Assembly: GCA_003640385.1 (NCBI GenBank)
Contig: RCAB01000403.1
Location: 1 to 59,823, forward strand
Origin: Setaria digitata
Taxonomy: Eukaryota > Nematoda > Chromadorea > Rhabditida > Setariidae
Length of the DNA: 59,823 nt
Direction of reading: 5' to 3'
A program made the translations under genes and the position numbers. Every line of letters begins with the position of its first letter. The stretch's first letter is position 1. Below the pieces are notes generated by a model, which had not been told where the DNA came from, ran no database searches, and saw only the letters and a list, made by a program, of their open reading frames with translations. Below, in pieces: positions 38,060 to 50,255 of this stretch.

Positions 38060-41000
38060 CTATCGGAGAAATGGAGGTCGGGGTGGACGCATACCAGGCG
38101 GGGGAAGTCGCAGTGGAAATGGCGGTCGTCTTCCAAAGAAAGGTGGAGCTAGACGTGGTCTCAGCGGAACTGGCATTGAAGATGGGAAAGGTGAGCGTGT
38201 CGGTGGTCCTGACGGTCTGAAAGGTGGTCGCACTCGCAGCCCTCCCGATGCTAATCCTGAGAGTGCTGAAGATCCAGGTGGTGCTCTGGGTAACCTATTT
38301 AAAGGCATTCGATTTTGAACTGGCGGAGGAAGCGGTGGACGAGGTCGTATCATTGGTGTCCCTGCGCGTGTTGACAGTACCGTCGAATTTGCAGACGCCT
38401 ATAAAATGATGCCAATTTTTTCTATATTTGTGATATCCAACGGTTAGGGTAATACTTTCTTTTTCTTTTTTTTTCAAAAAAAAAACATTGAGCTTGACGA
38501 ATGATTATAAAGTCGATTAGAAAATTCAAAAAAAAAAATGCATAAAACTTGTTGAATATTATCTGAACAGTGATTACATACTATACACAAATCTAGTTAT
38601 CAGTTATCAGAAGCTTTTATCACAGTCTAACAACTCCTTTAATCTACTGTACAACATGTTTGTATATAACAAATGTGCGAACATTTACCGGCTGATCGAA
38701 AAACATCATTCGAGGAGCATTAGCCGATTGTGCTGATGATGACAGTGGCACTAGCGGTACTGCTTTTTTGGTTTTTTCGGATACAGAAGGACCAGATTCA
38801 TGGGACCAACGAGCATCTATATTAGCCGGTGGCCAGCAAAAATCAACTTCTCGATCCCCATCGCTGGTTTCAGGCGCCGATGCGGAATTATTGGGAACAG
38901 CACCTGCACCACCATCGCTGCTTTGTGGAATGGAGAGTGCCGAAAGCAATGTTTTGATTACGTTTTGACTGGTTGGTACCGAAATTTGTTCATCGGATGA
39001 TTTTGTACCACCGAAACTTGCTCCCGTGTTGTTCATAACCCCACTAGGTACTGAACGATCTGAATTGTAGCCCGAAACTACAGGAGCATTTTTCGAAACA
39101 GATTCTGCTTTCATATTACCAGATGAAAGAAACAGCGATGAGCCTATTTCACCACCATTGAATGCTGCACTACTTGATGTGGGCGCAGATTCCAGTGAAG
39201 ACTGCATTTGAAGAGGTGGTGGACGTGAGAAATTAGAAGAGAAAGGTTTTTCATCTAATTGTTGATGTTGCGCACCAAACATACCAGAAGCACCAGTCAC
39301 CGGCGCAGTACCATTTGATGAGGTTCCTGGAAGATTTAGATTTTGGTGCTGTTGTTTTTGATGCGGTTGTTGCTGAAGTGGCGGCGAATAATTTGCCGTT
39401 TGAAACTGAGAGTGGTATGAATCTTGTGCTGTTCTTAATTCGGAGAAATTGCAATTGCTATTTGCGGCCGAATAGCCATCGGTTCCAGTTTGATGTTTTC
39501 GGCAACCAAAAGATGGATTTGATGGTACTGAAGGTTTCGAAGACTGCTGTTGCTGTAAAGACGAAATAGTAACTGTTGTAACTGAGCTGCCAGTTGTTAC
39601 GACCGTGCTAGATGTCGTAGGAACCGAATATTGCAGCATCGAGTTGCCAGTGATATTGTAATTTGTAGCGCTAGCATACGGATGTAGCACTGTAGGTGGT
39701 AATATAACAGTTGGATGATCATTCACTTTTATCGATGAGCTGTTACTGTTAGCAACACCGACATTCGCTGAGCTGTAGTGAGTGTTTGGTGCAAGCGTAG
39801 TTGATGGGTACTGATTATTACCAGTTGGAAAAGTTCCTGTAGCTGCTGATAATGGTTGGGAAGACGGACCAGGATACAATGCAAATGTTGAAGTTTGATT
39901 CGTATACGGCGTACCAGTGGAAACTGTGGGAGTCGCTGCAACATGGGACAATGTTGCTGGGATACTCTGGAATGCATTGACCATTCCTGAAATTTAAAAA
40001 ATTGTAAAGATAAAACAAAAATTTACGGTACACATGGCGCGAACAGAAGATCACGAAATCCATGTTCCTGCCATTTCAAAAGAAAAAAAAACAAACAAAT
40101 AAAATAGGAAGGCAAGTTTCACAGAAAAGTTCAGACCTGCAGGTTGCGCGGTCGCCGCTGGTGTATGAGATGCGAGATTTAAAGATGGCACTGCTAGCGA
40201 CGACGTTGCCACAAGATTAGTTGCATATGGAACACCAGCAAAAAGTACAGGAGGAGCAGCAGCAGCAGCAGATGTTTGAGGTCCAGCAACCGCAGATGGC
40301 TTTACACTTTGATCAACAGTAAGCTGGTGAGGTGGAGGTGGTGGAAAATACGGATATAAGGAAGGAGCATTTCCGGTTGCCGATGTACTAACAAGGACCT
40401 GAGAAGCCGCACCAGGATGAAGCATGACCAAAGGTGGTGGTGGCGGAGGTGTTGGCAGAACAGTTGGCGGCATCACTACCGGAGCAGCAGGAAGACCAAC
40501 AGGCAGTGCCGCGACCATATTTGGTGATGGAGGTGTCTGCGGTGCAGGAGGTGGTGGTGGTAGCAAGACGCCATTTCCGCTGACACTTTTATTACTTTCC
40601 AAATCCATTTCTACCGGATACATGCGCATATCTTCCTTGGAACCTGTCTGATTCTGTCTGTAATAGGTAATTTATTCGCAAATAGAGATAGCATAGACCA
40701 AATAAATAAAGCAGAAAAATTCTTCGAACTAATACTTGTCCGTTCTTGAGCAGAGACACTAAAATAAAAAAGATACCCATCTTGCTGCTCGTCGTTCTTT
40801 TTGCCAACCTTCAACAGTGCATCTTTCAGTGTTTCCAGCAAAACTTTGTGGTCAACCTTAAAAAAGAGACTACTTCACAACTCCAGCTTCACTGATAACA
40901 TTCGACGTGGTTTTGAATAGGCTAAATCTCACACTTTTTACAAGCTCAAGTCAAATCGAAATTAAGGAGCATAGACCCTACTCAAATATCTGGATACTTT

Positions 41001-43272
41001 GAGGAAAGAAAAAGAAGTAGCCGGAAATAACAAAATTATGCACTTGTTTCATCGCTTTCTGCAGCTCTTCCCCTAAGCATTCGGCCAACTGATTATGTGG
41101 AAGTTTCGTAAGCTCTGCCATCTCAGCTATCAAATCAGGCGTTTCCTCTACTTTTAATTTGCTATCCTAAAAATGACCACTTTCTGAAAGATAAACGAAG
41201 TATTTGCTTATTTAAAATATACTGCGTCGATCCCAATCAAATTCTTATATGAAACAGGATTCGGTGGAACTTCGATGGAAACTTTATTGGCAAAAAATAT
41301 ATATTATACCTCTCCAGAGAAAGCAACCGTTTCGTCGGCAGGAGGAGGAGGTGGAGGACTTGAAGGCGAAGCCGAACCAACACCACGTGAAGACAGCATT
41401 GACGAATTCGCATCATGGCCTGGTGAACCGGGTGGAGTTTTTGGTCCCCGTCTTTCTTCATTCGCAACAGCAATAGGAGGAGGTTCACATATGCTTGGGA
41501 AATCATCTACTTTACTGGTTGACTGAAACAAAAGTTTTGATTTATAATTTAAAACCTTTGATTGTTTAAGAACAGTAAATGGATATTGCATCTTACGGTA
41601 GAGAATACATTGGAAAAAATTATGCCAACATATTAAAATCCAGTATTTAATGACGACCCCAGAAATAAATGCGTTCTATAAGCACGAGAGAGAGAAAAAC
41701 CAATAAACTAACATTTTTACGATTTCTGGATGGAGAATTATCTTTGGGATCGAATGGTAGAAAACCAAGGACAATGTGAGAATCTACACGTCCTGTCAAC
41801 ATTTTATGCCCAAGCAAACGCTCCATTAATCCCTCACGTTGCATAAAAGCATAACAAGAGGAATCATCATTCTGATGACGTTCCAAATCTTCACGTGTAA
41901 GTCCAGAAGTTGTTCGTTTAGGTGGGCTGTTGCTGGCAGTAGCCGTCACGCCGCTTGGACCTGCTTCATCGACATCATCTTGAGCTTAAACAAATAATGG
42001 AAAAAATGAAAAATCCCCATCGTAATAAAATTTTTTCTCCTAACGAATAACTGTGATAACTTGGATCAAAAGAAGGGCAAAAATGACGTAAATGATTTCA
42101 CTATAACAGACGGCTAAAAGAGCTTACGAAGAAGGAACAAGCATTCTACTCCCTCCGACATTTCTTCATTTACCATAAAAATAAATATATTTGACGCTCT
42201 TACGTGCATCTTTTTTTCGTTCTTTCGGGGGGTTTACCATGGAATCTAAGATTCGATCGAAAAGTTCCCCCGGTCTCGATTTCTTTGAGTGTGTGGGGAT
42301 TTGTTGATGGTCTTGTATAGGCCTGAAAACAATAAAGGGTTAAAATAGTTCGCAACATGCTCGAACACCTAATCTTATTCAGATATTACTGAAAAAAATT
42401 TATTTGGATAAATAACTGCAGTGTATTAATACCAATTGAAATCAACCTTTGATTAAAATCATGTTAGATAGAGTCATTTCCGTCTAGCGCATGAGGAAAA
42501 CAACCACGTGGTGCCTTATCATTGAAACAATTACAGCTGAGCGAAAACTTTTTCTGAAAACACGACTAACTTTTTCTTGGTAGGAGGCACAATGCGGCTA
42601 GAAAACGCTGAATCATTCTTGCGAGCCGAAGACGTTGAGGCAAGTGGAGAACGAGAATCTGACTGACCTCCCAAACGAAGTCGTTTTGCCTGGAAAAATA
42701 TATCAGTTTACACTCACAAATTTTCAAGCTGTTCTAAAGAAACACATTTATACTATCCAAATTTGAAAGTAAACCAATTTTTTAAGGAAAGAGATGCTTT
42801 GCAACAAGCAGAAAGACTTAACAAAATAATATTTGGAATGGATTCTTTAAACTTTTCGGTTTCCATGGAGCAAGCTGGAAAACCATAAACCATCCTCTGC
42901 CTAAATTTAAGTTAAAAAAAAAATAGAAAAAGATTGGTTTATCATCCAATCCAGACCACTAGATCAGTTTATTTGCAGCCACTAAACACAAATTACCAAA
43001 ATTAAATCTGGCCATTCTGATTTTACCTAACTCCTCTATCTCTTACTCAGCCTAAGTATGTCATTCTTATGTGCATTTCTGTACCACATATTTCATAGTT
43101 AAATAGCAAAATTGGGAAGTTATACTGTGAACTGATTTTTATGTGAAGATTAATATTACAAATCAATCATTATATTTACCTTGTCTGGTATTCCTTCTAT
43201 CGTACCGCTATCACCAGCTCTCCGTCTTGGGATCCGAAATGGACGAGTGAGTTCATTAGTGCCTATGTCCAT
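38060..43272 (-). CDS. Unrecognised proline/serine-rich low-complexity protein, about 1050 residues
   Basis: Minus-strand exons, approximate: 43272-43180, 42690-42573, 42323-42203, 41985-41715, 41523-41309, 41166-41043, 40859-40782, 40659-40136, 39986-38692 and 38412-38060 (TAG 38062-38060). I checked phase at most joins. The N-terminal third is basic and charged (KAKRLRLGGQSDSRSP, KKSRPGELFDRILDSMVNPP). Residues about 115-190 contain an ordered-looking block, LTREDLERHQNDDSSCYAF then GLMERLLGHKML. Two short helical blocks follow (EEELQKAM-like ECLGEELQKAMKQVDHKV, LLETLKDALLKVGKK). The rest is proline runs (LLPPPPPAPQTPPSPN), Gln/Ser/Thr-rich sequence and an arginine-proline tail (LRLPPPGMRPPRPPFLR). 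This build suits a nuclear RNA or transcription factor with SH3, WW or profilin ligands, but that is inference. I recognise no catalytic domain. The start could be a few codons upstream, since the frame stays open to 43305. Confidence 0.72.
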
Positions 43273-43305
43273 TGTTAACAATACATTATAGCCAACTTTA
43301 ACTTC
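43273..43305 (-). promoter_or_regulatory. Short leader after probable trans-splice acceptor
   Basis: An AATTACAG acceptor on the minus strand ends at 43306 and leaves 33 bases before the chosen ATG. The leader contains an out-of-frame ATG (ATG TAT TGT TAA), a minimal upstream frame. The main frame is also open through the leader, so a longer N-terminus from an upstream exon cannot be excluded. Confidence 0.4.
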
Positions 43306-46300
43306 CTGTAATTAAAAAAGAAAAAAAAAAACAGAGAAAGTGCTGTGCAAAAAAACGAAAACACTAGATAAGCAACTGAAATTCAAAAATCTCGGATTCT
43401 ACATTCAGTAGACAACAAAGGAGAAGAGAAACATGATTTAGCTTATGCAGCCGAAAACAGCATTAAATGGACTCTAACTAGATAAATAAATAATTAAGGA
43501 TAAGATTAAGCTTACTTTGCAATTAAGCTTGGTGAAATTAAAAAGGAATTAAATCTGAAACTGCAAACAAACAGTACCAAATGCAATTGATGATGAAAAT
43601 TTTTAACCCTTTAAATTACCGTAATCCTAAATCAGCCATACTCAGAACTAACAGAAGCTAAAATGAAAACAAAGAAAAAAACCGAAACAAGTCAAAGTTG
43701 ATTGAAAAGTGATTAAAGCAATTTGGAAATAATATAAGTGGATTTTGAACCACAAGTAATTCGGAATAAATCGGACTAGCTGGGAGTAATTTAGGCCCAA
43801 CAAGATCACGAATTTANGAAGCAATTTGGAAATAATATAAGTGGATTTTGAACCACAAGTAATTTGGAATAAATCGGACTAGCTGGGAGTAATTTAGGCC
43901 CAACAAGATCACGAATTTACCAAGTTAACTAAGTACGCTAGCAATTAGCAATACATATTAACTCTGAGATAACCACGACTGTTACCTGCTTCATACACAA
44001 AACTGGTGTATTACGACAAAAAGAACATAAAAACTATCAATCACATTAGCTTCGTAATGTACTACTTCATTCAAATTTTTCACCTAAACATTTTAAACCA
44101 AGCAACGAAAATTTCGTCTAAAATTTAAATTTCATTGAAATATCAATTTAAATTTAAATTTTCTGAACAAAAAGCCAAAAACATGAACCCTCACCTCAAC
44201 AATTATCCCTCACCCAACAACCCAGAACGCACAAAAAAGCAAACCAAAAACAAATCCTTCCGATAGCGCGGCCAGTATTCAATTTGTATCGGCTGAATAT
44301 GAAAAATTGCTGGATCATCTTTATTTCAAAAATTTCCCGATGAATTGCTCGTAAAGCTGACAATTTCTAGAAGACAAAAAGGAAAACCTTTAACAGAACA
44401 GAATCTAATATTGCAATATAAAATTAACCTACAGACACGTGAAATCTGTAAATCTCTCTCCAAAAAAAAAAGGATATCCTTCTTCATTCGTGTGAATTTT
44501 TTTTTTTTTTTTTCATAAAATTTTAAAGGAAAAAAAAAAGAGGCAATAAAAAGATTTGTACCAAATTATTCAAAAATTACAAAGGATAAGGCAAAAAAAA
44601 AAAAAAAGAGAAAAGGTAAGAGCTATACAATTAATATTAGCAAATAGTCTTTAATGCTGATATGATCTTTTTCATTCATCATTCTCAACAAAACATTCAT
44701 TTCACAATATCTTTGGATCATTTTAGCATTTTGCTTAGATATAAACAATGCTCCTTTACTGCTTTTATGCATTTAGTGGAAATTTTTATCGAGATTAAAT
44801 TTATAGCATTAGTTAATCAGCCTAAAATTGGCGCTTCTGTTAATTAATATTAATTGAAAAAAAAAAACGCTTTGCAATATTGTCAATTTGTTCTAACTGA
44901 AAGAGACTCGTTTCATATTTTATATTGTTTTCCTATCTTTTTTTTTTTTTCTCGACTCAACATTAAGTAGCAATTTGGGAGGACTGAATAGCTTCAATCG
45001 ATTATTAAAATTCCAAATTTATATTCAATTTTTATTTCGCTGAAGAATATATAACAGAATAACATTTCGGTTTCAGTTTTGCATCACACTGTTTTACCAG
45101 GAAACGGAAAATTGGCGTTAAAATGTATGATGAGCAATTTAACATTTTTATTGTAACCGGAAGAAGAAAATATGATTTTCATTAAACGAAATTAAACGAC
45201 AAGCCAATAATTAGTATGGCGATAATTAATTGCAAATTTTACCTCTGCTAATTTATAACGCAATATTTTTGCTGAAAAAAAAAAAAAAAATTAACCCACG
45301 CTAATACATTTGATTTTTTGTTTATTCTTATTGTTTTTAGGCTTCCAAAGATCCCCAAATTTCAGTATTTCGAGACTAAAAAAGAAAAAAAAAAATCCTA
45401 TATCCTCACTTACTGGTAAAATAAACAATTCATCACTATAGATGTGTCAAAACCTCTTCCTTGGAAATTCAGATGTCTCCTTTGTAAAATCAAGCCATTT
45501 TTTTTCTTTTTTTGAAAACTTGGGAATTTTCCTTGTCATAAAAAAAAAAAAATCATTAGGAGAAAAAAAAACCCGAAAAAAAAAATCTGAAACAACTGAA
45601 AGAACACCGAATTATTCTATATTATATGAATCAAAAAGAAAAAAAAACGGTAAACTCTCAAGTAATTGCTAGTTACTATTTTATTGAAGTGATTGATTAA
45701 CTAACACAAATAAATGATAATACGATAATATTTGACATCCTAGAGGTAACACTACTCTTACACAGAGTAAACAGTTTTCGCTTTTTTTTCTTTCCATTCT
45801 CAAAAAAAAAAAAAAAAAAACCTATGAAAACTTCTTATCAGTTATCAAGAGAAATGAAGCAACAAACTGATACTGCATATATATCACTCACCTCCATCCA
45901 TCACACGCTTCCATAATTATTATCCATTACGTAACGAACACTAATGACTGGACTTATTTACCCATTTGACCTATGAACTTAATGACTTACGAATTTTATA
46001 TGAACACTTTCAAATTCATCCAATATATATGCATATGAAAAGCCAGTCTAATGTATAAGTATTCGAAGTGAATATTGTTAGTAATTGGATTAACAACTCT
46101 TCTGCTAATACTTATCTAACCTAAATTTAGCCGTAATAACTATCGAATCATGACTTTCTAAAACATGCCTTCAGCGAGCGAAACCAATACCTAAATGATG
46201 TATTACACAATTTTCACATCAATCTTAAAGCAATATTAAAGCTTATGACTGTAGTGCTTATCCAACTGATAATGTTTAGATAAATTTGCAGCAATTTTAC

Positions 46301-46657
46301 ATGCTTGTTTTTTTTCGAAAATGTCGTCAAAAAAAAAAAAAAAAAAAGAAAATCATTGAACAATCTTTATTTGCCTGAGAAAAAAAAAACACCGGATTGC
46401 TGAAATAACTAAAATTCAATGCGAAATTTTTTGATTATATTAACAAAGCATGAAATTTTTTTTTTTTTTTTTTTAAGAAATCTCATAAAAATCTTGCAAG
46501 TTTAATAATTGTTTTTCAAAATTCTATTACCAGTTCATGATTTAGGATAGCATAGCTATTTCACTTCTGCTTAAAATTGCATGTGGAATAGTTAAAATTA
46601 AGGTAAGTGTTAGCCAAAAAAACCATCAGCCAAACAATGTCCATCTAAAACAGCGAT

Positions 46658-46694
<37 letters not shown>

Positions 46695-47350
46695 TCAAAA
46701 CATTAAATGTGGATGCACTTTATGTACAAAAACATTTCTGAAAGGCGATATCATCGACATCGTGAAAAACTTCTATGCCATAGAAAGCCCTATATGTATT
46801 GTATTCGTTATTCTTGAAAGATTGGTCGAAATTAAAATCAGTGGAATTTAAAGATTTAAGTCTGATTGAGCATGTTCAAGTAATCATCTATTTTCCCACA
46901 CACCATATCGTTATTGGAAAAAAATAAAAAATAAAAAAAAAAAATGCAAAGCAGCAAAAAGTGAAAATAACCTATAAACGCAAAACTGGCAGTGATAAGG
47001 ACATGAAATTATAAGAGCTGAGCTATACGCTCTAGTAATGAAATCAGTTAATTAAAGTTTTTTCTTTCTTACTCTCCTAACCTTCCTCCAATTAATGTGA
47101 TGAATCGCTTGAAATCTCCTAAGCAACACCAGATTCTCTGTTTCACAACTGCTAAACATCCGATTTTTCGCCTTTTGTATTAATTCAATTAATCCATTCG
47201 GCCTTCACAAGGTATTCCATTTAGCGGCTATTAAGCGATTATTTTATCCTAATTATTCTCTTGTAAATTTTCGTCTCAAACTTTTTCCCTGAAACCTTAC
47301 TCAGCTCAGCTCTTTCAAAGCCCACAGTAATATATCACAGAAATGCGAAT
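43306..47350. other. Intergenic region with a duplicated 101-base block
   Basis: Four kilobases between two minus-strand genes, AT-rich with A/T runs, including 33 A bases at 46659-46691. I see no exon. Open frames at 44662-44847 and 45442-45672 look like chance. The duplicated block is listed separately. Confidence 0.55.
43716..43919. repeat. 101-base tandem duplication interrupted by N
   Basis: Positions 43716-43816 and 43819-43919 are the same apart from one base (aattcgg versus aatttgg). An N at 43817 lies exactly at the junction. This pattern fits an unmerged overlap between two contigs better than a real duplication. Confidence 0.85.
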
Positions 47351-50208
47351 TTACTCATCAACAGAAGACCTGACACCGTCAGTAGACTCAATATTTTTTG
47401 TTAGCGTATAAGAAGCAGGACATGAAATTCGGACTTCACTTTCAGCTGTCACAGCTATAGAAGAGGGAGCACAAGAGAGTGAAATAGGTTTCTCGGCAGG
47501 TGGTAAAATGGTTACAGAAGATAGTGGTACGTCAATTACCGATCGTGTAGTTCCTGATACTATACCCTTTTCTTTACGTTTTTCACCTCGTGCTCGTCGT
47601 TCTTTTTCTGCACATTTTGCTGCACTATCTACCTGAAATGGTCTTTACAAACAATAAGAGGCATTCTATAGCTTATAATTATATTCTTGATTTATGAAAT
47701 TCTTTTTTCTTCGAATTATACCGTATAATATTCGCAGCCTTGTATCTGAGAAATAATGCACTTTAAAGACACTAAAAATATTGAATTTTAAAAATGAAAA
47801 TGAGTCCCACTGATAATGATAATCTACTTCTAAGGCTTTTGCAACTATATCTTGAATTTTCCGCTCCATTTCTTCATCCTCCTTCGGATCACTGGGCTGT
47901 TTGTTTGATCCGGAAAGTGGCTTCTTGGCAACACCGTTCCGAACCTGACGCTGTCGTGAACGCTTCAGTGGGGTAGCACCAACAGAAAGGGAAGTTAGAG
48001 TTGACTGAGTGGAAGACTGCTGTCCGAAACCACCTAGAAATATAACACCAAGTTCAGATACTTCTTATTTAACGGATGGGAATACTTTTTTGATCAATAT
48101 CGACTTTAAACATAATTACTTGGAGCAGATGAAAATGTCAAAACAGCACTGTCCGACTGAGGTGACATTAGACCATCCTGTGTTGCTGTTACATGGTTAT
48201 TAACATCGGTTGCACCGTTCCCCATTATGTCCCCCTGAAAATAAACTTATTTCAGTTTGAATATGCTATAGCTTTTGCTCAGGATATTTCTCATAGACAC
48301 ACATTTTAAATAGAATAAGAGGTCACATAAATTCGCAAAATCAAAAAATATTAACTTCTGGCTAAAATTTGTATAATTTTAGAAAGAAGGAAATAAAACG
48401 ACTAATTATTCATAGTTTTATTTCCGATAATCTTCTTAACTCTCCTATGAGTCTCATGTAATAAAGAGAACCAGAGTAATATATAAGCGAATCATACTTT
48501 ATCCGAAAGTTGTGCCACTCGGTTCAATAAATTTTTATTGTGTGCACTCAAAGCTTGGTAGTTCTCTGCAAGTACTAGGGAGTTGGCAGCACAGAGCGAA
48601 TTTAACAATTGAGTGTTGGCATTCGAAAGGGTAGCAGTACTATTGTTTGCGTTTTTGGCGGATTCTAGCTCATCACGCCGACGTACTTTCATCTCCAGTT
48701 GCTGATTAGACATCTCCAGAGCAGTAATTTCGCTTTCTAGAGCTGCGCATTCCGCCTTAAAAATCTCATTACTTGGTATACTGCTTGATTTGTTCTAGGG
48801 CAAAAAATTCAAAATAGTCCATTTTTATGCAAAACTAAATAATGAAAAGAGAGATCTATTAAACGCTTAACCACGCAACACTTTACCAAAAAGTATTGTT
48901 AATAACTTTACCAAAGAAGGATTTTTTTAATAGGGAATAAAAAAAAGTGAATGAAAAAACTTACCGTAATTTTTTTATGATGTGCAACAATTTCTTTCGC
49001 ATTTTCCAGTAACAAGCTTGGCGTAGATGCCTCAATACCTAGCTCTTCAATTCGCGCATAAAAACAATTCATACCCGATGAGCGCAGATTTGTTATTTGC
49101 TTCGTAATAGCATCAATTCGAGATCGCAGTAAATTTCGATACGACTGAAATGGTCTTGAAGAATGATTGAATCATTATCGACTTTAAATTTCATTAGTTG
49201 AGTTTGCACACATTCTCGTATAGTAAGCATATCTACCAAACCTTCTGCAGCTCGATTTGGGCTCTGATGTCATCGGCAAAATTCTCCGCTTTCATTTTTT
49301 CTAGTTGCGTTTCGAACATAATGCGCATCGATTCTGAAATTTAGAGAAATATTCGAAGACTCTCAACTAAAAATATGAATTATTACTTTTCTCTTACTGA
49401 CAAATTCAGTAACCTCTATACATGTGCTTTGGTTGAATAGCGGGTTTGTAGTAAAAAAAAAAAAAAAAAAAAAATGAAAATGAAAAAAGCCAGTAATGAA
49501 TCATATCGTCTTAGGTCTTATTTTTATACTTCCATATTATCACTGCATTTTCCATCAATCAATAATCGACTGAAATCATATGTTCTATACATCAGAAAAC
49601 TACCTATACAAACCCAAAACCATTCATGAAGTACTCAAATGAATATGTATTTTTAAGCAATATCAAACAGGAAGTCAGCAGAGGTAGATTCAGTACCAAT
49701 ATACTTTTCTAGGAAATAAAAATTGGAAGTGAAAATATTAGTTAGTCCAGTCTATTTAAAAAGTATGAAAATATCTCGTTGAAAAAAGAGAAAATTTCAA
49801 CTGAACTCAACTTCAATTTTCTAACCATTAATTAATGCATACTACTATTCCTACTACTACTACTACAGCAAACATATATTGAATTGATATTTACCGAGCA
49901 TTTGATTCAATGCCGGATATTTACTTTGCTGCAACAACAGTTCCGGTTTATTTTCTATCGTTGAAATAGCAGCATCATCACCCATTCCTCCATCTAATAT
50001 ATCCCGATCCATCTCTTCTGGTTGTGAAATATCTGATACAAATACCACTGATGGATCATGCACCGGTGATGCTGTATGTGCAGTAGCTGTGCGAGTCATA
50101 CGATGCATCAAATCGATTGTCTCCCGTGTTTCATCATCAGCAAAAGCCTGAAAGTTTCCGAAAATGATGCAAAAATATATATATATTTTGTATATATAAA
50201 AAAAATAA

Positions 50209-50255
<47 letters not shown>

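Noticed and set aside
38031..38318. Glycine/arginine-rich open frame on the plus strand
   Set aside because: It is the antisense shadow of the arginine-proline tail of the minus-strand gene.
40424..40651. Glycine-rich open frame on the plus strand
   Set aside because: Antisense shadow of a polyproline coding exon.
43716..43919. Real tandem duplication
   Set aside because: The N at the junction and near identity of the copies point to an assembly join.
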